A DNA stretch of 64,000 nucleotides, taken from the NCBI GenBank assembly GCA_963715785.1, contig OY970276.1, positions 1,488,001 to 1,552,000 of the forward strand. The letters are read 5' to 3'. Of the stretch, positions 1-7,201 are shown in pieces. Position numbers and translations under genes: made by a program. Each line of letters begins with the position of its first letter. Position 1 is the first letter of the stretch. Source of the stretch: LD21 sp963715785 (GTDB lineage: Bacteria; Bacteroidota; Bacteroidia; Bacteroidales; VadinHA17). The notes under the pieces are model-generated. The model was not told the DNA's origin, searched no databases, and saw only the letters and a program-made list of their open reading frames with translations.

Positions 1-1369
1 TCAGGAAATGATCAGCAGCATAATGCTCTGAGCGTGGAACAAAAGTAAATATTATAAGTGTACTATCGGGGTCCGCAGATTTAAGCTCTGTGATTTCTGA
101 ATCTGATCCGGTGAGCAGGACATTTAGCTTCACTGATCTGAATGAGCTTTTATTGAAGGTCTCGGGTGAGAACAGGGGATATAATCTCTCATTATTTTTA
201 AATCTATTCCAGGTATTGCATGGAAGAATAAGCGAGACGTCCTCGGCAGTTATTCCAGGGTACTTTTTTAGAATAATAAGATCAGCAGAACCGTGTGATT
301 TTTCAAATATACCGATCCCATTTTTCTTAAAACCTGCGCTCAGAAAGATTTCTTCATCAGTCCCGGGAAATGCCGACAGATCAGAAATCACAACAGGTCC
401 CTTAATTTGTTTCAGAATTTCAGGACGGTTTATCGGATTTGCAAAATTCAAGGGCTTGCCCGGCAGATCCGATGAGCTTCCCCTGGGATAAAGTGCTACA
501 AGTTTTTTCGCAACGGGGATCTCATTTTCCGGATCCTCAGATAATGAAACTCTTATGGTATCGCCAATCCCTTCGGCGAGAAGAGCCCCTATTCCTGCAG
601 CGGACCTGATCCTACCATCCTCGCCTTCCCCTGCTTCAGTTACTCCCAGATGGAGCGGATAAGATAATCCTTCCTGCTGCATTCTCTGTATCAGCATCCT
701 GGTAGCCCTGATCATTACTGCAGTATCAGAGGACTTCATGGAAAGGACAAGATCATTGAAATTCTCTTCCCTGAAAATTTTTATAAATTCAAGAGCCGAA
801 GTGACCATCCCTTCAGGAGTATTGCCAAAACGTGTCATGATGCGGTCGGATAGCGAACCATGATTGATACCTATGCGGATAGCAGTTTTATTTTCCCGGC
901 AGATATTTATGAGAGGCAGGAGCTTTGCATGGATCTTCTCAAGCTCTTCTAAGTATTGTTTTTCAGTAAACTCTATTTTTTCAAATGAAGCTCTTTTATC
1001 AGCATAGTTTCCCGGGTTTATCCTTACCTTTTCAACGATACGGGCCGCTGTTTCAGCTGCAGCGGGGTTAAAATGAATGTCAGCTATCAGCGGAGTTTCA
1101 AAACCGGCTTTTCGCAGCTCTTTTTTAATAGCACTCAGGTTCTCAGCTTCGCGGACCCCCTGAGCAGTTAGTCTGACAAAATCAGCTCCTGCTTCTATGA
1201 TCCTGATGCATTGTGCAACAGAAGCTGTTGTATCGAGAGTATCGGTATTGGTCATCGACTGAATACGGATAGGGTAGTCGCCGCCAAGAGGAATGGAGCC
1301 AATATGAATTACCGAGGAGTTGTACAGAGATCCCCCGGGGTTTCCTGACCCAATTACTCTCTTTCCCAT
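1..1369 (-). CDS. ispG: 4-hydroxy-3-methylbut-2-enyl diphosphate synthase (partial, C-terminus beyond window)
   Basis: IspG makes HMBPP from the cyclic diphosphate intermediate in the MEP isoprenoid pathway. The frame is open from ATG at 1369 to the window edge, about 456 residues. The N-terminal TIM barrel is clear: GSIPLGGDYPIRIQSMTNTD, then ADFVRLTAQGVREAENL and ADIHFNPAAAETAARIVEKV. The remainder matches the long form of the family, which carries an extra middle domain and is about 600 residues in Bacteroidota. The C-terminal iron-sulfur domain with its cysteines lies outside the window. The start overlaps the 3' end of cysS by 16 nt, so the two genes are probably co-transcribed and translationally coupled. 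Confidence 0.92.
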   Translation of the reverse strand, partial: MGKRVIGSGNPGGSLYNSSVIHIGSIPLGGDYPIRIQSMTNTDTLDTTASVAQCIRIIEAGADFVRLTAQGVREAENLSAIKKELRKAGFETPLIADIHFNPAAAETAARIVEKVRINPGNYADKRASFEKIEFTEKQYLEELEKIHAKLLPLINICRENKTAIRIGINHGSLSDRIMTRFGNTPEGMVTSALEFIKIFREENFNDLVLSMKSSDTAVMIRATRMLIQRMQQEGLSYPLHLGVTEAGEGEDGRIRSAAGIGALLAEGIGDTIRVSLSEDPENEIPVAKKLVALYPRGSSSDLPGKPLNFANPINRPEILKQIKGPVVISDLSAFPGTDEEIFLSAGFKKNGIGIFEKSHGSADLIILKKYPGITAEDVSLILPCNTWNRFKNNERLYPLFSPETFNKSSFRSVKLNVLLTGSDSEITELKSADPDSTLIIFTFVPRSEHYAADHFL

Positions 1370-2826
1370 TCAGCACTATCTTTGAGATCCTTCAAAACAA
1401 TCCCTGCATTTTTAAGGGCAGTCCTGATTTTATCTGAAGCGGGCCAATCCTTATTATTTTTTGCAGTCTGTCTCAGATCAATAATAATCTTCATCAGATC
1501 GCTGGTTAGGATCTCATCGCTTTCTGCAGCCAGCTCATCTTTTAATCCCAATATTTCGAAAACAAAAGTGTCAAAAAGAGTTTTTAATTTTTCGAGCTCA
1601 CCCGCATCGATTTTTTCAGATCCGTCTATGACGGAATTGACAATTCTCACTGCTTCAAAAAGATGAGAAAGCAGAACAGGACTATTAAGATCGTCGTTAA
1701 GAGCTTCATAACATTTATCATTGAGGCTGGTTATATCGACTGTTGATAGTTCTGAGACCTTAAGCTTTTTGAGTGACTCAATAGCCTTTAAAAGTTTCTG
1801 GAATCCTTTTTCAGCTGCCTGCAATGCCTCATTTGAGAAATCGACAGTGCTTCGATAATGAGCCTGCAGGATAAAGAACCGTATCGTCATCGGCGAATAG
1901 GCCTGCACCAGCGCCGGATGATCGCCACTGAAAAGCTGATCGAGGGTGATAAAATTGCCCAGGGAACGGGCCATTTTTTGCCCGTTGATTGTGATCATAT
2001 TATTATGCATCCAATAATGAACAGTTTCCTTGCCGAGAGCAGCAGTCGACTGGGCAATCTCGCATTCATGATGCGGAAACATGAGATCCATGCCTCCGCC
2101 ATGAATATCAAACTCTTCGCCTAAATATTTTATGCTCATAGCGGAGCATTCAAGATGCCATCCGGGAAAGCCATCGCTCCAGGGTGACGGCCATCTCATC
2201 AGGTGCTCAGGGCTTGCTTTTTTCCAGACTGCAAAATCAAATGAATTCCGTTTTTCATCCTTACCCTCTGTCCCACGCGTATTGCTTATGAGTTCATCCA
2301 ATATCCTGCCAGACAACTTTCCATACTGATATTTCTGATTGTATTTCAATAAATCAAAATATACAGAGCCATTCGACTCATATGCATAACCGCTCTTAAT
2401 CAGGGTTTTGACCAGCTCAATCTGTTCAATTATATGTCCGGTCGCTCTTGGTTCAATAGATGGAGGCAGTGTGTTCAGCTGATCCATGTTTTTATGATAG
2501 GTATTCATGTATTTCTGAACAACTTCCATGGGTTCAATGTGTTCCTGCCTGGCTTTTTTTTCAATGCGGTCCTCACCTTCTCCAAGAGTCTCGTTTTCAA
2601 GATGACCAACGTCAGTTATATTTCGTACATACCGCACTTTATATCCCAGATGAGTCAGATATCTGAAAAGCAGATCGAATGTGATTGCAGGCCTTGCATG
2701 GCCCAGATGGGCATGGCTGTAAACTGTAGGTCCGCAAACGTAAATTCCGACAAATGGCGGATGAAACGGCTTGAAAAGTTCTTTCTTCTTTGAAAGTGTG
2801 TTATAGATCGAAAGATTGTTTTGCAT
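1354..2826 (-). CDS. cysS: Cysteinyl-tRNA synthetase
   Basis: Class I aminoacyl-tRNA synthetase charging tRNA-Cys, about 490 residues, the usual family length. The HIGH signature reads HLGH at residues 40-43, preceded by the zinc-binding cysteine in YVCGPTVY. GWHLECSAMS and HHECEIAQS supply the other zinc ligands, and KMARSLGN is the KMSKS loop. I place the start at ATG 2826 rather than the in-frame GTG at 2847, because that GTG abuts a TAnnTTTG -10 element (2847-2854) and would lie upstream of the transcript start. It runs into ispG with a 16-nt overlap. Confidence 0.95.
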   Translation of the reverse strand: MQNNLSIYNTLSKKKELFKPFHPPFVGIYVCGPTVYSHAHLGHARPAITFDLLFRYLTHLGYKVRYVRNITDVGHLENETLGEGEDRIEKKARQEHIEPMEVVQKYMNTYHKNMDQLNTLPPSIEPRATGHIIEQIELVKTLIKSGYAYESNGSVYFDLLKYNQKYQYGKLSGRILDELISNTRGTEGKDEKRNSFDFAVWKKASPEHLMRWPSPWSDGFPGWHLECSAMSIKYLGEEFDIHGGGMDLMFPHHECEIAQSTAALGKETVHYWMHNNMITINGQKMARSLGNFITLDQLFSGDHPALVQAYSPMTIRFFILQAHYRSTVDFSNEALQAAEKGFQKLLKAIESLKKLKVSELSTVDITSLNDKCYEALNDDLNSPVLLSHLFEAVRIVNSVIDGSEKIDAGELEKLKTLFDTFVFEILGLKDELAAESDEILTSDLMKIIIDLRQTAKNNKDWPASDKIRTALKNAGIVLKDLKDSAEWERE

Positions 2827-2846
2827 TATGTTATTGTTTTGTAGCA

Positions 2847-2854
2847 CAAAAGTA
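2847..2854 (-). promoter_or_regulatory. Bacteroidota -10 element for cysS-ispG
   Basis: On the minus strand the bases read TACTTTTG, a match to TAnnTTTG, 20 nt before the cysS ATG. No TTG is visible about 19 bp upstream, so the -33 half is weak or absent. Confidence 0.5.
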
Positions 2855-3085
2855 AGGTAAAATATTAATTTTTTGTCTTCCTGCGCTCATGAAGCAGAGT
2901 GTTTTTAAAGTTTCTCCCTCAAAAGGAGTGGTTTATGAGGCTTTTAGTTAAAAGTATGACGATTATGCTTTCACCCCCTCCTGAACAGGGGCTAATTTAT
3001 AAAAACGGATGTAATTTTTCTAAAATCACTCGTTAATCTCATCAAATCGTGGAAAGGGGGGTAATTGTGAAAGAGAGAAAAAATA
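2855..3085. other. Intergenic region without recognised gene
   Basis: Spacer between divergent cysS and the metY promoter. It holds two short inverted repeats, CTCC/GGAG near 2924-2939 and CCCCT/AGGGG near 2972-2989, with no T-tract, and no convincing coding frame. I see nothing else in it. Confidence 0.4.
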
Positions 3086-3086
3086 T

Positions 3087-3117
3087 TTTGCATTTTCAAA
3101 AATCCTTTTTACCTTTG
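3087..3117 (+). promoter_or_regulatory. Promoter of the metY-metX-hom operon
   Basis: TTTG at 3087-3090, an exact 19-bp spacer, then TACCTTTG at 3110-3117. This is the full Bacteroidota housekeeping promoter consensus (TTG-N19-TAnnTTTG). Transcription would begin near 3123, leaving about 40 nt before the riboswitch. Confidence 0.8.
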
Positions 3118-3160
3118 ACCCCACAAATCAAATATTCCTTCCTTTAAAGGGTGTTTGGTT

Positions 3161-3270
3161 TTTATTAAGAAGGGTGGAGAGATTAGGCTCTGTGAAACCC
3201 TGGCAACCAACACGTCAACTGACGGGGAACGGTGCCAAAACCTAATCCCGGAAAGCCGGGAGATGATAAA
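3161..3270 (+). ncRNA. SAM-I (S-box) riboswitch
   Basis: The aptamer core is recognisable by sequence and pairing. P1 is TTTATT (3161-3166) with GATAAA (3265-3270). P2 contains GGGTGGAGAG and TGAAACCCTGGCAACC. The loop ATTAGG (3182-3187) pairs with CCTAAT (3241-3246) as the pseudoknot. P3 is CGTC/GACG (3213-3224), followed by the conserved GGTGCCAAAACC. P4 is CCCGG/CCGGG (3247-3260). It binds S-adenosylmethionine and switches off methionine genes when SAM is plentiful. It lies directly ahead of metY, metX and hom, as expected. No intrinsic terminator with a U-tract follows, so the output may act on translation or through the 190-nt leader that follows. Confidence 0.94.
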
Positions 3271-3287
3271 AATTTAACACGAAAGAC

Positions 3288-3356
3288 ATGAACTCAATTC
3301 ATCTGATCCACAACAATTTTAAAATGCCGCTTATGCCTATGTGCATGTGCCGGTAG
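3288..3356 (+). CDS. Putative Met/Cys-rich leader peptide (22 codons)
   Basis: A short ORF lies between the SAM riboswitch and metY. It starts at ATG 3288 and ends at TAG 3354-3356. The peptide ends KMPLMPMCMCR; 5 of its 22 residues are methionine and 2 are cysteine, all but the start Met in the last ten codons. That composition, in the leader of a homocysteine/methionine operon, is what a ribosome-mediated attenuator sensing charged tRNA-Met or tRNA-Cys would show. The last codons overlap a CCGG block (3350-3353) able to pair with two later CCGG blocks (3396-3399, 3431-3434). No close precedent is known to me, and the call is an inference from position and composition. It could be a chance ORF. 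Confidence 0.5.
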   Translation: MNSIHLIHNNFKMPLMPMCMCR

Positions 3357-3395
3357 AGGCTTTGATTTGCAATCTGTCATTTTCTTAGTTAACAG

Positions 3396-3434
3396 CCGGA
3401 ACAATTGGAGAGATAGCTATATCTGTCTGTCCGG
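3396..3434 (+). promoter_or_regulatory. Leader hairpin upstream of metY
   Basis: CCGGA (3396-3400) pairs with TCCGG (3430-3434), and inside it AGATA (3411-3415) pairs with TATCT (3420-3424) around GCTA. The hairpin ends 27 nt before the metY ATG and has no U-tract, so it would act on ribosome access or on another step rather than as a classical terminator. The block at 3350-3353 inside the leader ORF can compete for the same CCGG. Confidence 0.45.
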
Positions 3435-3461
3435 TATTGATGAAATTTTAAATTTACCAAA

Positions 3462-4766
3462 ATGAAAAACGGAACCATAAAATTTGAAACATTGCAGGTA
3501 CATGCCGGTCATCATCCCGACACTGATACACTTTCAAGAGCAGTACCTCTCTATCAGACATCGTCTTATGTCTTTAAAAATGCAAAGCATGCTGCCGATC
3601 TGTTCGATCTGGCTGAATGGGGAAATATTTATACCCGCATAAATAATCCTACTACAGAAGTTTTTGAAAAGAGAGTTTCGGCTCTCGAAGGGGGAGTAGC
3701 GTCCCTGGCAGTATCATCGGGTCATGCTGCACAGTTCATAGCTTTAACTACAATATTAAAGCATGGTGAAAATTTTGTAACTTCTCCATTTCTTTATGGC
3801 GGAAGTCATAATCAGTTTAAGGTCACATTTGCCAATTTTGGAATTGAAGCAAGGTTTGCAAAAGATCTTAATCCTGATTCGTTCGAAAAGCTCATAAATG
3901 ATAAAACAAAAGCTATTTATGTTGAAACCATAGGAAATCCGGGTTTCGAGATCCCTGATTTTGATGCCTTCTCAAAGCTTGCCATAAAACATGGATTACC
4001 TCTGGTTGTCGACAACACTTTTGGAGCGTGCGGTTATCTTTGCCGGCCTATTGAGTATGGCGCAAACATTGTTGTACAGTCAGCTACAAAATGGATCGGA
4101 GGACATGGCACGAGCATCGGCGGAATAATCACCGATGCGGGCAATTTTAACTGGAGCAATGGGAATTTTCCTGTTTTTACTGAACCCGCAGAAGGTTATC
4201 ATGGGAAGATCTTCGGCGAAATTTTTTCACAGTCTTCCCCGGCAGGGAATATCGCATTCATTGTAAAAGCGCGAGTGGAAGGATTGAGAGACCTCGGTCC
4301 CGCCATCAGCCCTTTTAACTCGTTCCTTCTTCTGCAGGGACTTGAAACTCTGTCTCTAAGGATGGAGCGTCATATTCAAAATACGCTATCGCTGGCGAAA
4401 TGGCTTGGGAAGCACCCTGCTGTAGAGAAAGTTAACTATCCGGGGTTGCCTGGCAATCCATACAATGAACTGGCAAAAAAATATCTTCCCAGAGGGGCCG
4501 GCGGAGTTCTAAGCTTTATCCTGAAAGCTGAGAAATCGCGAGCTGTAAAGCTGGTCGAATATTTTGAACTGGTGAGCCATCTGGCAAACGTGGGTGATGC
4601 CAAGACACTTATAATTCAGCCATCTGCTACCACGCACTCCCAGCTTTCTCCCGAAGAACAACTTGCGGTAGGTATTGATCCGGGACTTTTCAGAGTATCC
4701 GTAGGAATTGAACACATTGACGATATTATATACGATTTTGAACAGGCATTCAAACAGGTTTTATGA
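3462..4766 (+). CDS. metY: O-acetylhomoserine aminocarboxypropyltransferase (sulfhydrylase)
   Basis: A PLP enzyme of the Cys/Met metabolism family, 434 residues, joining O-acetylhomoserine and sulfide to give homocysteine directly. The N-terminus has FETLQVHAGH and SRAVPLYQTSSYVF. RINNPTTEVFEKRVSALEGG and the PLP-binding SATKWIGGHG with the Schiff-base lysine at about residue 210 are typical. The length fits the sulfhydrylase branch (about 430) rather than cystathionine synthase (about 390). It is first in the SAM-riboswitch operon, and its stop overlaps the metX start as ATGA. Confidence 0.94.
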   Translation: MKNGTIKFETLQVHAGHHPDTDTLSRAVPLYQTSSYVFKNAKHAADLFDLAEWGNIYTRINNPTTEVFEKRVSALEGGVASLAVSSGHAAQFIALTTILKHGENFVTSPFLYGGSHNQFKVTFANFGIEARFAKDLNPDSFEKLINDKTKAIYVETIGNPGFEIPDFDAFSKLAIKHGLPLVVDNTFGACGYLCRPIEYGANIVVQSATKWIGGHGTSIGGIITDAGNFNWSNGNFPVFTEPAEGYHGKIFGEIFSQSSPAGNIAFIVKARVEGLRDLGPAISPFNSFLLLQGLETLSLRMERHIQNTLSLAKWLGKHPAVEKVNYPGLPGNPYNELAKKYLPRGAGGVLSFILKAEKSRAVKLVEYFELVSHLANVGDAKTLIIQPSATTHSQLSPEEQLAVGIDPGLFRVSVGIEHIDDIIYDFEQAFKQVL

Positions 4767-5779
4767 TGGATACATTAAAATACAATCAACCTTTTAAGAC
4801 GGAAACAGGTGCAATTTTGCCGGAACTGGAGATAGTATATCATACATGGGGGAGGATGAACAGCGATGCTGATAATGTTATCTGGGTTTGTCATGCGCTC
4901 ACTGCCAACTCCGATGTGGAAACGTGGTGGCCCGGCATGGTTGGAAAAGGGTTGCTCTTTGATCCAGATAAGTATTTTATTGTTTGTGCCAATGTTCTGG
5001 GTTCCTGTTATGGCACAACCGGGCCTTCTTCCCTGAACCCGGAAACTGGCAGGCAGTGGTTGCGGGATTTTCCTCTGATTACCATCAGGGACCTTGTAAA
5101 TGTTCATGAAATACTAAGAAAACATCTGAATATTAAACAAATACATTCTGTAATAGGAGCTTCTATCGGTGGATTTCAATCATTGGAGTACAGTATTATG
5201 TATCCCAACATTGTGAAGAGGCTTGTTTTTGTTGCTTCCAGCGCGAAGCAATCACCCTGGGCAATTGCCTTCTCTGAATCGCAGAGAATGGCTATCGAAG
5301 CAGATAACAGTTTCGTGCAGAACGATCCCGAAGGAGGTAAAAAGGGTCTTAAAGCAGCACGGTCTATTGCTCTGTTAAGCTATAGGAATCCTTCGGCTTA
5401 TAACTCAACACAGTCGGAACAGGATGATGAGAAAATCGATTCTTTCAGAGCTTCATCATACCAGGCATACCAGGGAGATAAACTCGTAAAAAGGTTCAAT
5501 CCTTATTCTTATTATAGCCTTGTTTGCTTGTCTGATACCCATAACACCGGGAGGGGAAGAGGCGGTTCTGCGAAGGCGCTGAAAGGAGTTAAGGCCAAAA
5601 CACTTTGCATCGGGATTGCTTCAGACATACTCTTTCCCATTGAAGAGCAAAAATACGTCGCAGCCAATATACCGGGTGCACAATATGTTGAAATAGATTC
5701 CTTTTACGGGCACGACGGATTCCTTATCGAATCTGATCTGGTTACCGCGGCAGTAAGGAAATTCTGGGAGATAACATAA
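4763..5779 (+). CDS. metX: Homoserine O-acetyltransferase
   Basis: Alpha/beta-hydrolase acyltransferase using acetyl-CoA to activate homoserine, 338 residues. It has the conserved HALTANSD region near the N-terminus, the nucleophile elbow GASIGGFQSLEYS with Ser at about residue 134, the Asp region GIASDILFP and the His in FYGHDGFL. The start is ATGATG at 4763-4768; the first ATG overlaps the metY stop by 4 nt, giving translational coupling with the enzyme that uses its product. Succinyl specificity cannot be excluded from sequence alone, but the metY partner favours acetyl. Confidence 0.93.
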   Translation: MMDTLKYNQPFKTETGAILPELEIVYHTWGRMNSDADNVIWVCHALTANSDVETWWPGMVGKGLLFDPDKYFIVCANVLGSCYGTTGPSSLNPETGRQWLRDFPLITIRDLVNVHEILRKHLNIKQIHSVIGASIGGFQSLEYSIMYPNIVKRLVFVASSAKQSPWAIAFSESQRMAIEADNSFVQNDPEGGKKGLKAARSIALLSYRNPSAYNSTQSEQDDEKIDSFRASSYQAYQGDKLVKRFNPYSYYSLVCLSDTHNTGRGRGGSAKALKGVKAKTLCIGIASDILFPIEEQKYVAANIPGAQYVEIDSFYGHDGFLIESDLVTAAVRKFWEIT

Positions 5780-5892
5780 AGCACCTGATTTGAAGTTAAC
5801 TTCTTCGTCAGTTACAATATGGATAAGCCAAATGTAAGACGAGGATGGATTTAGCATCTAAAAAGAACATTGAGTTAATACAACAAATTAAT

Positions 5893-7095
5893 ATGACACA
5901 GGAAAAATTAAGAATCGGCTTATTTGGTTACGGCTGCGTTGGTCAGGGGCTGCACGATGTGCTTAACAGCAGTAAAGGTTTCAAAGCAGATATTGTTAAG
6001 ATTTGCGTAAAGGACCGGACAAAGCAGAGAAGGATACCGATGACAAATTTCACTTTCGATAAAAATGATATTCTGAATGATTCTTCTATCAATCTTGTGG
6101 TAGAACTAATCGATGACCCTGATGAAGCCTTCAATATAGTATCAACTGCACTGAAGAGCGGTAAGAATGTTGTGACTGCAAATAAGATGATGGTCGCTAA
6201 GCATTTCAAGGAACTAGTTGATATGCAGGCTAAGTACAAGGTATCGCTTCTCTATGAGGCTTCGGCAGGAGCCAGCATACCTATTATCAGAAATCTTGAG
6301 GAATATTATGACAATGAGCTTCTTTACTCTTTGCGCGGGATCCTGAACGGGACCACCAATTATATCCTTACTAAAATGCATAATGAGGGTTTGCCATACG
6401 CGGAGGCACTTAAGCAGGCACAGGAAAAAGGATTTGCAGAATCAGATCCTACTCTCGATGTTGAAGGCTGGGATGCCAAGTATAAACTGTGTATAATAAC
6501 CGGTCATGCATACGGACTATTTCTTGAACCCGAGCGGGTCTTTCACTATGGGATCAGCAGGATATCAAAATTCGATATACAGTATGCAAAGGAAAAAGGA
6601 TACAAGATCAAGCTCGTGCCTTATGTAGGTAAAACGAATGAAAATACTATCACAAGTTTCGTTCTTCCCCGTTTCATCTCGTCCGACAAATATCTTTATA
6701 ATGTTGATAATGAATATAATGGGGTTATTACTGAGGCGGCATTTGCTGATAAACAGTTCTTCAGCGGAAAGGGAGCCGGAGGGCACGCCACCGGCAGTGC
6801 AGTTCTGTCTGATATATCTGCCAACTCGTACGGGTACAGGTATGAATATAAGAAATTCCAGCAGGGGACAGTATCAAAATACACACGTGATTTTAAACTT
6901 GAAGTTTATTTAAGATATTGTGATGAAAAGGACAGAGAATTGTTTGGATTTGAGGAGGTCTCGGAATTTTTCAGCGGCAGATCATATAAATATGCTATAG
7001 GAGTGGTAAATCTAGAACGACTTTACTCTCTGAGGGAACAACTTAGCAGTATGGATGTTTTTATAGTGAATACAGGAAGAAAAGTGGTGCAATAA
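5893..7095 (+). CDS. hom: Homoserine dehydrogenase
   Basis: NAD(P)-dependent reduction of aspartate semialdehyde to homoserine, the substrate of MetX. The Rossmann motif GLFGYGCVGQG stands close to the N-terminus if translation starts at ATG 5893. An upstream in-frame ATG at 5845 would add 16 poorly conserved residues. GTTNYILTKM and AESDPTLDVEGWDAKYK are the homoserine dehydrogenase signatures. The protein is monofunctional (about 400 residues) with no aspartokinase domain. The C-terminal ~90 residues have the size of a regulatory domain but I cannot assign it. It completes the three-gene riboswitch operon; a perfect palindrome GAAGTTAACTTC (5792-5803) lies in the 113-nt gap after metX. Confidence 0.93.
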   Translation: MTQEKLRIGLFGYGCVGQGLHDVLNSSKGFKADIVKICVKDRTKQRRIPMTNFTFDKNDILNDSSINLVVELIDDPDEAFNIVSTALKSGKNVVTANKMMVAKHFKELVDMQAKYKVSLLYEASAGASIPIIRNLEEYYDNELLYSLRGILNGTTNYILTKMHNEGLPYAEALKQAQEKGFAESDPTLDVEGWDAKYKLCIITGHAYGLFLEPERVFHYGISRISKFDIQYAKEKGYKIKLVPYVGKTNENTITSFVLPRFISSDKYLYNVDNEYNGVITEAAFADKQFFSGKGAGGHATGSAVLSDISANSYGYRYEYKKFQQGTVSKYTRDFKLEVYLRYCDEKDRELFGFEEVSEFFSGRSYKYAIGVVNLERLYSLREQLSSMDVFIVNTGRKVVQ

Positions 7096-7169
7096 ATTGA
7101 ATGGAAGAAAAACACCAGTCGGCATAAAGGAAAACGATGACTCAGCTTCTTTAAAGATAGAGAAAAAAG

Positions 7170-7177
7170 TAACTTTG
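7170..7177 (+). promoter_or_regulatory. -10 element ahead of metH
   Basis: TAACTTTG matches TAnnTTTG and ends 24 nt before the TTG start of metH, so metH-metF may have a promoter besides read-through from the riboswitch operon. No TTG at the proper distance is visible. Confidence 0.4.
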
Positions 7178-7201
7178 TAATTCGATAAATATCAGTCTAA
7201 A

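Noticed and set aside
90..491. 133-codon open frame on the plus strand
   Set aside because: It lies antisense to ispG, whose conserved protein is clear on the minus strand; no promoter or family match.
4775..5107. 110-codon open frame on the minus strand
   Set aside because: It is antisense to metX, with no recognisable protein features.
7096..7201. Cobalamin riboswitch ahead of metH
   Set aside because: The gap is about 106 nt and lacks the B12-box consensus; too short for the aptamer.
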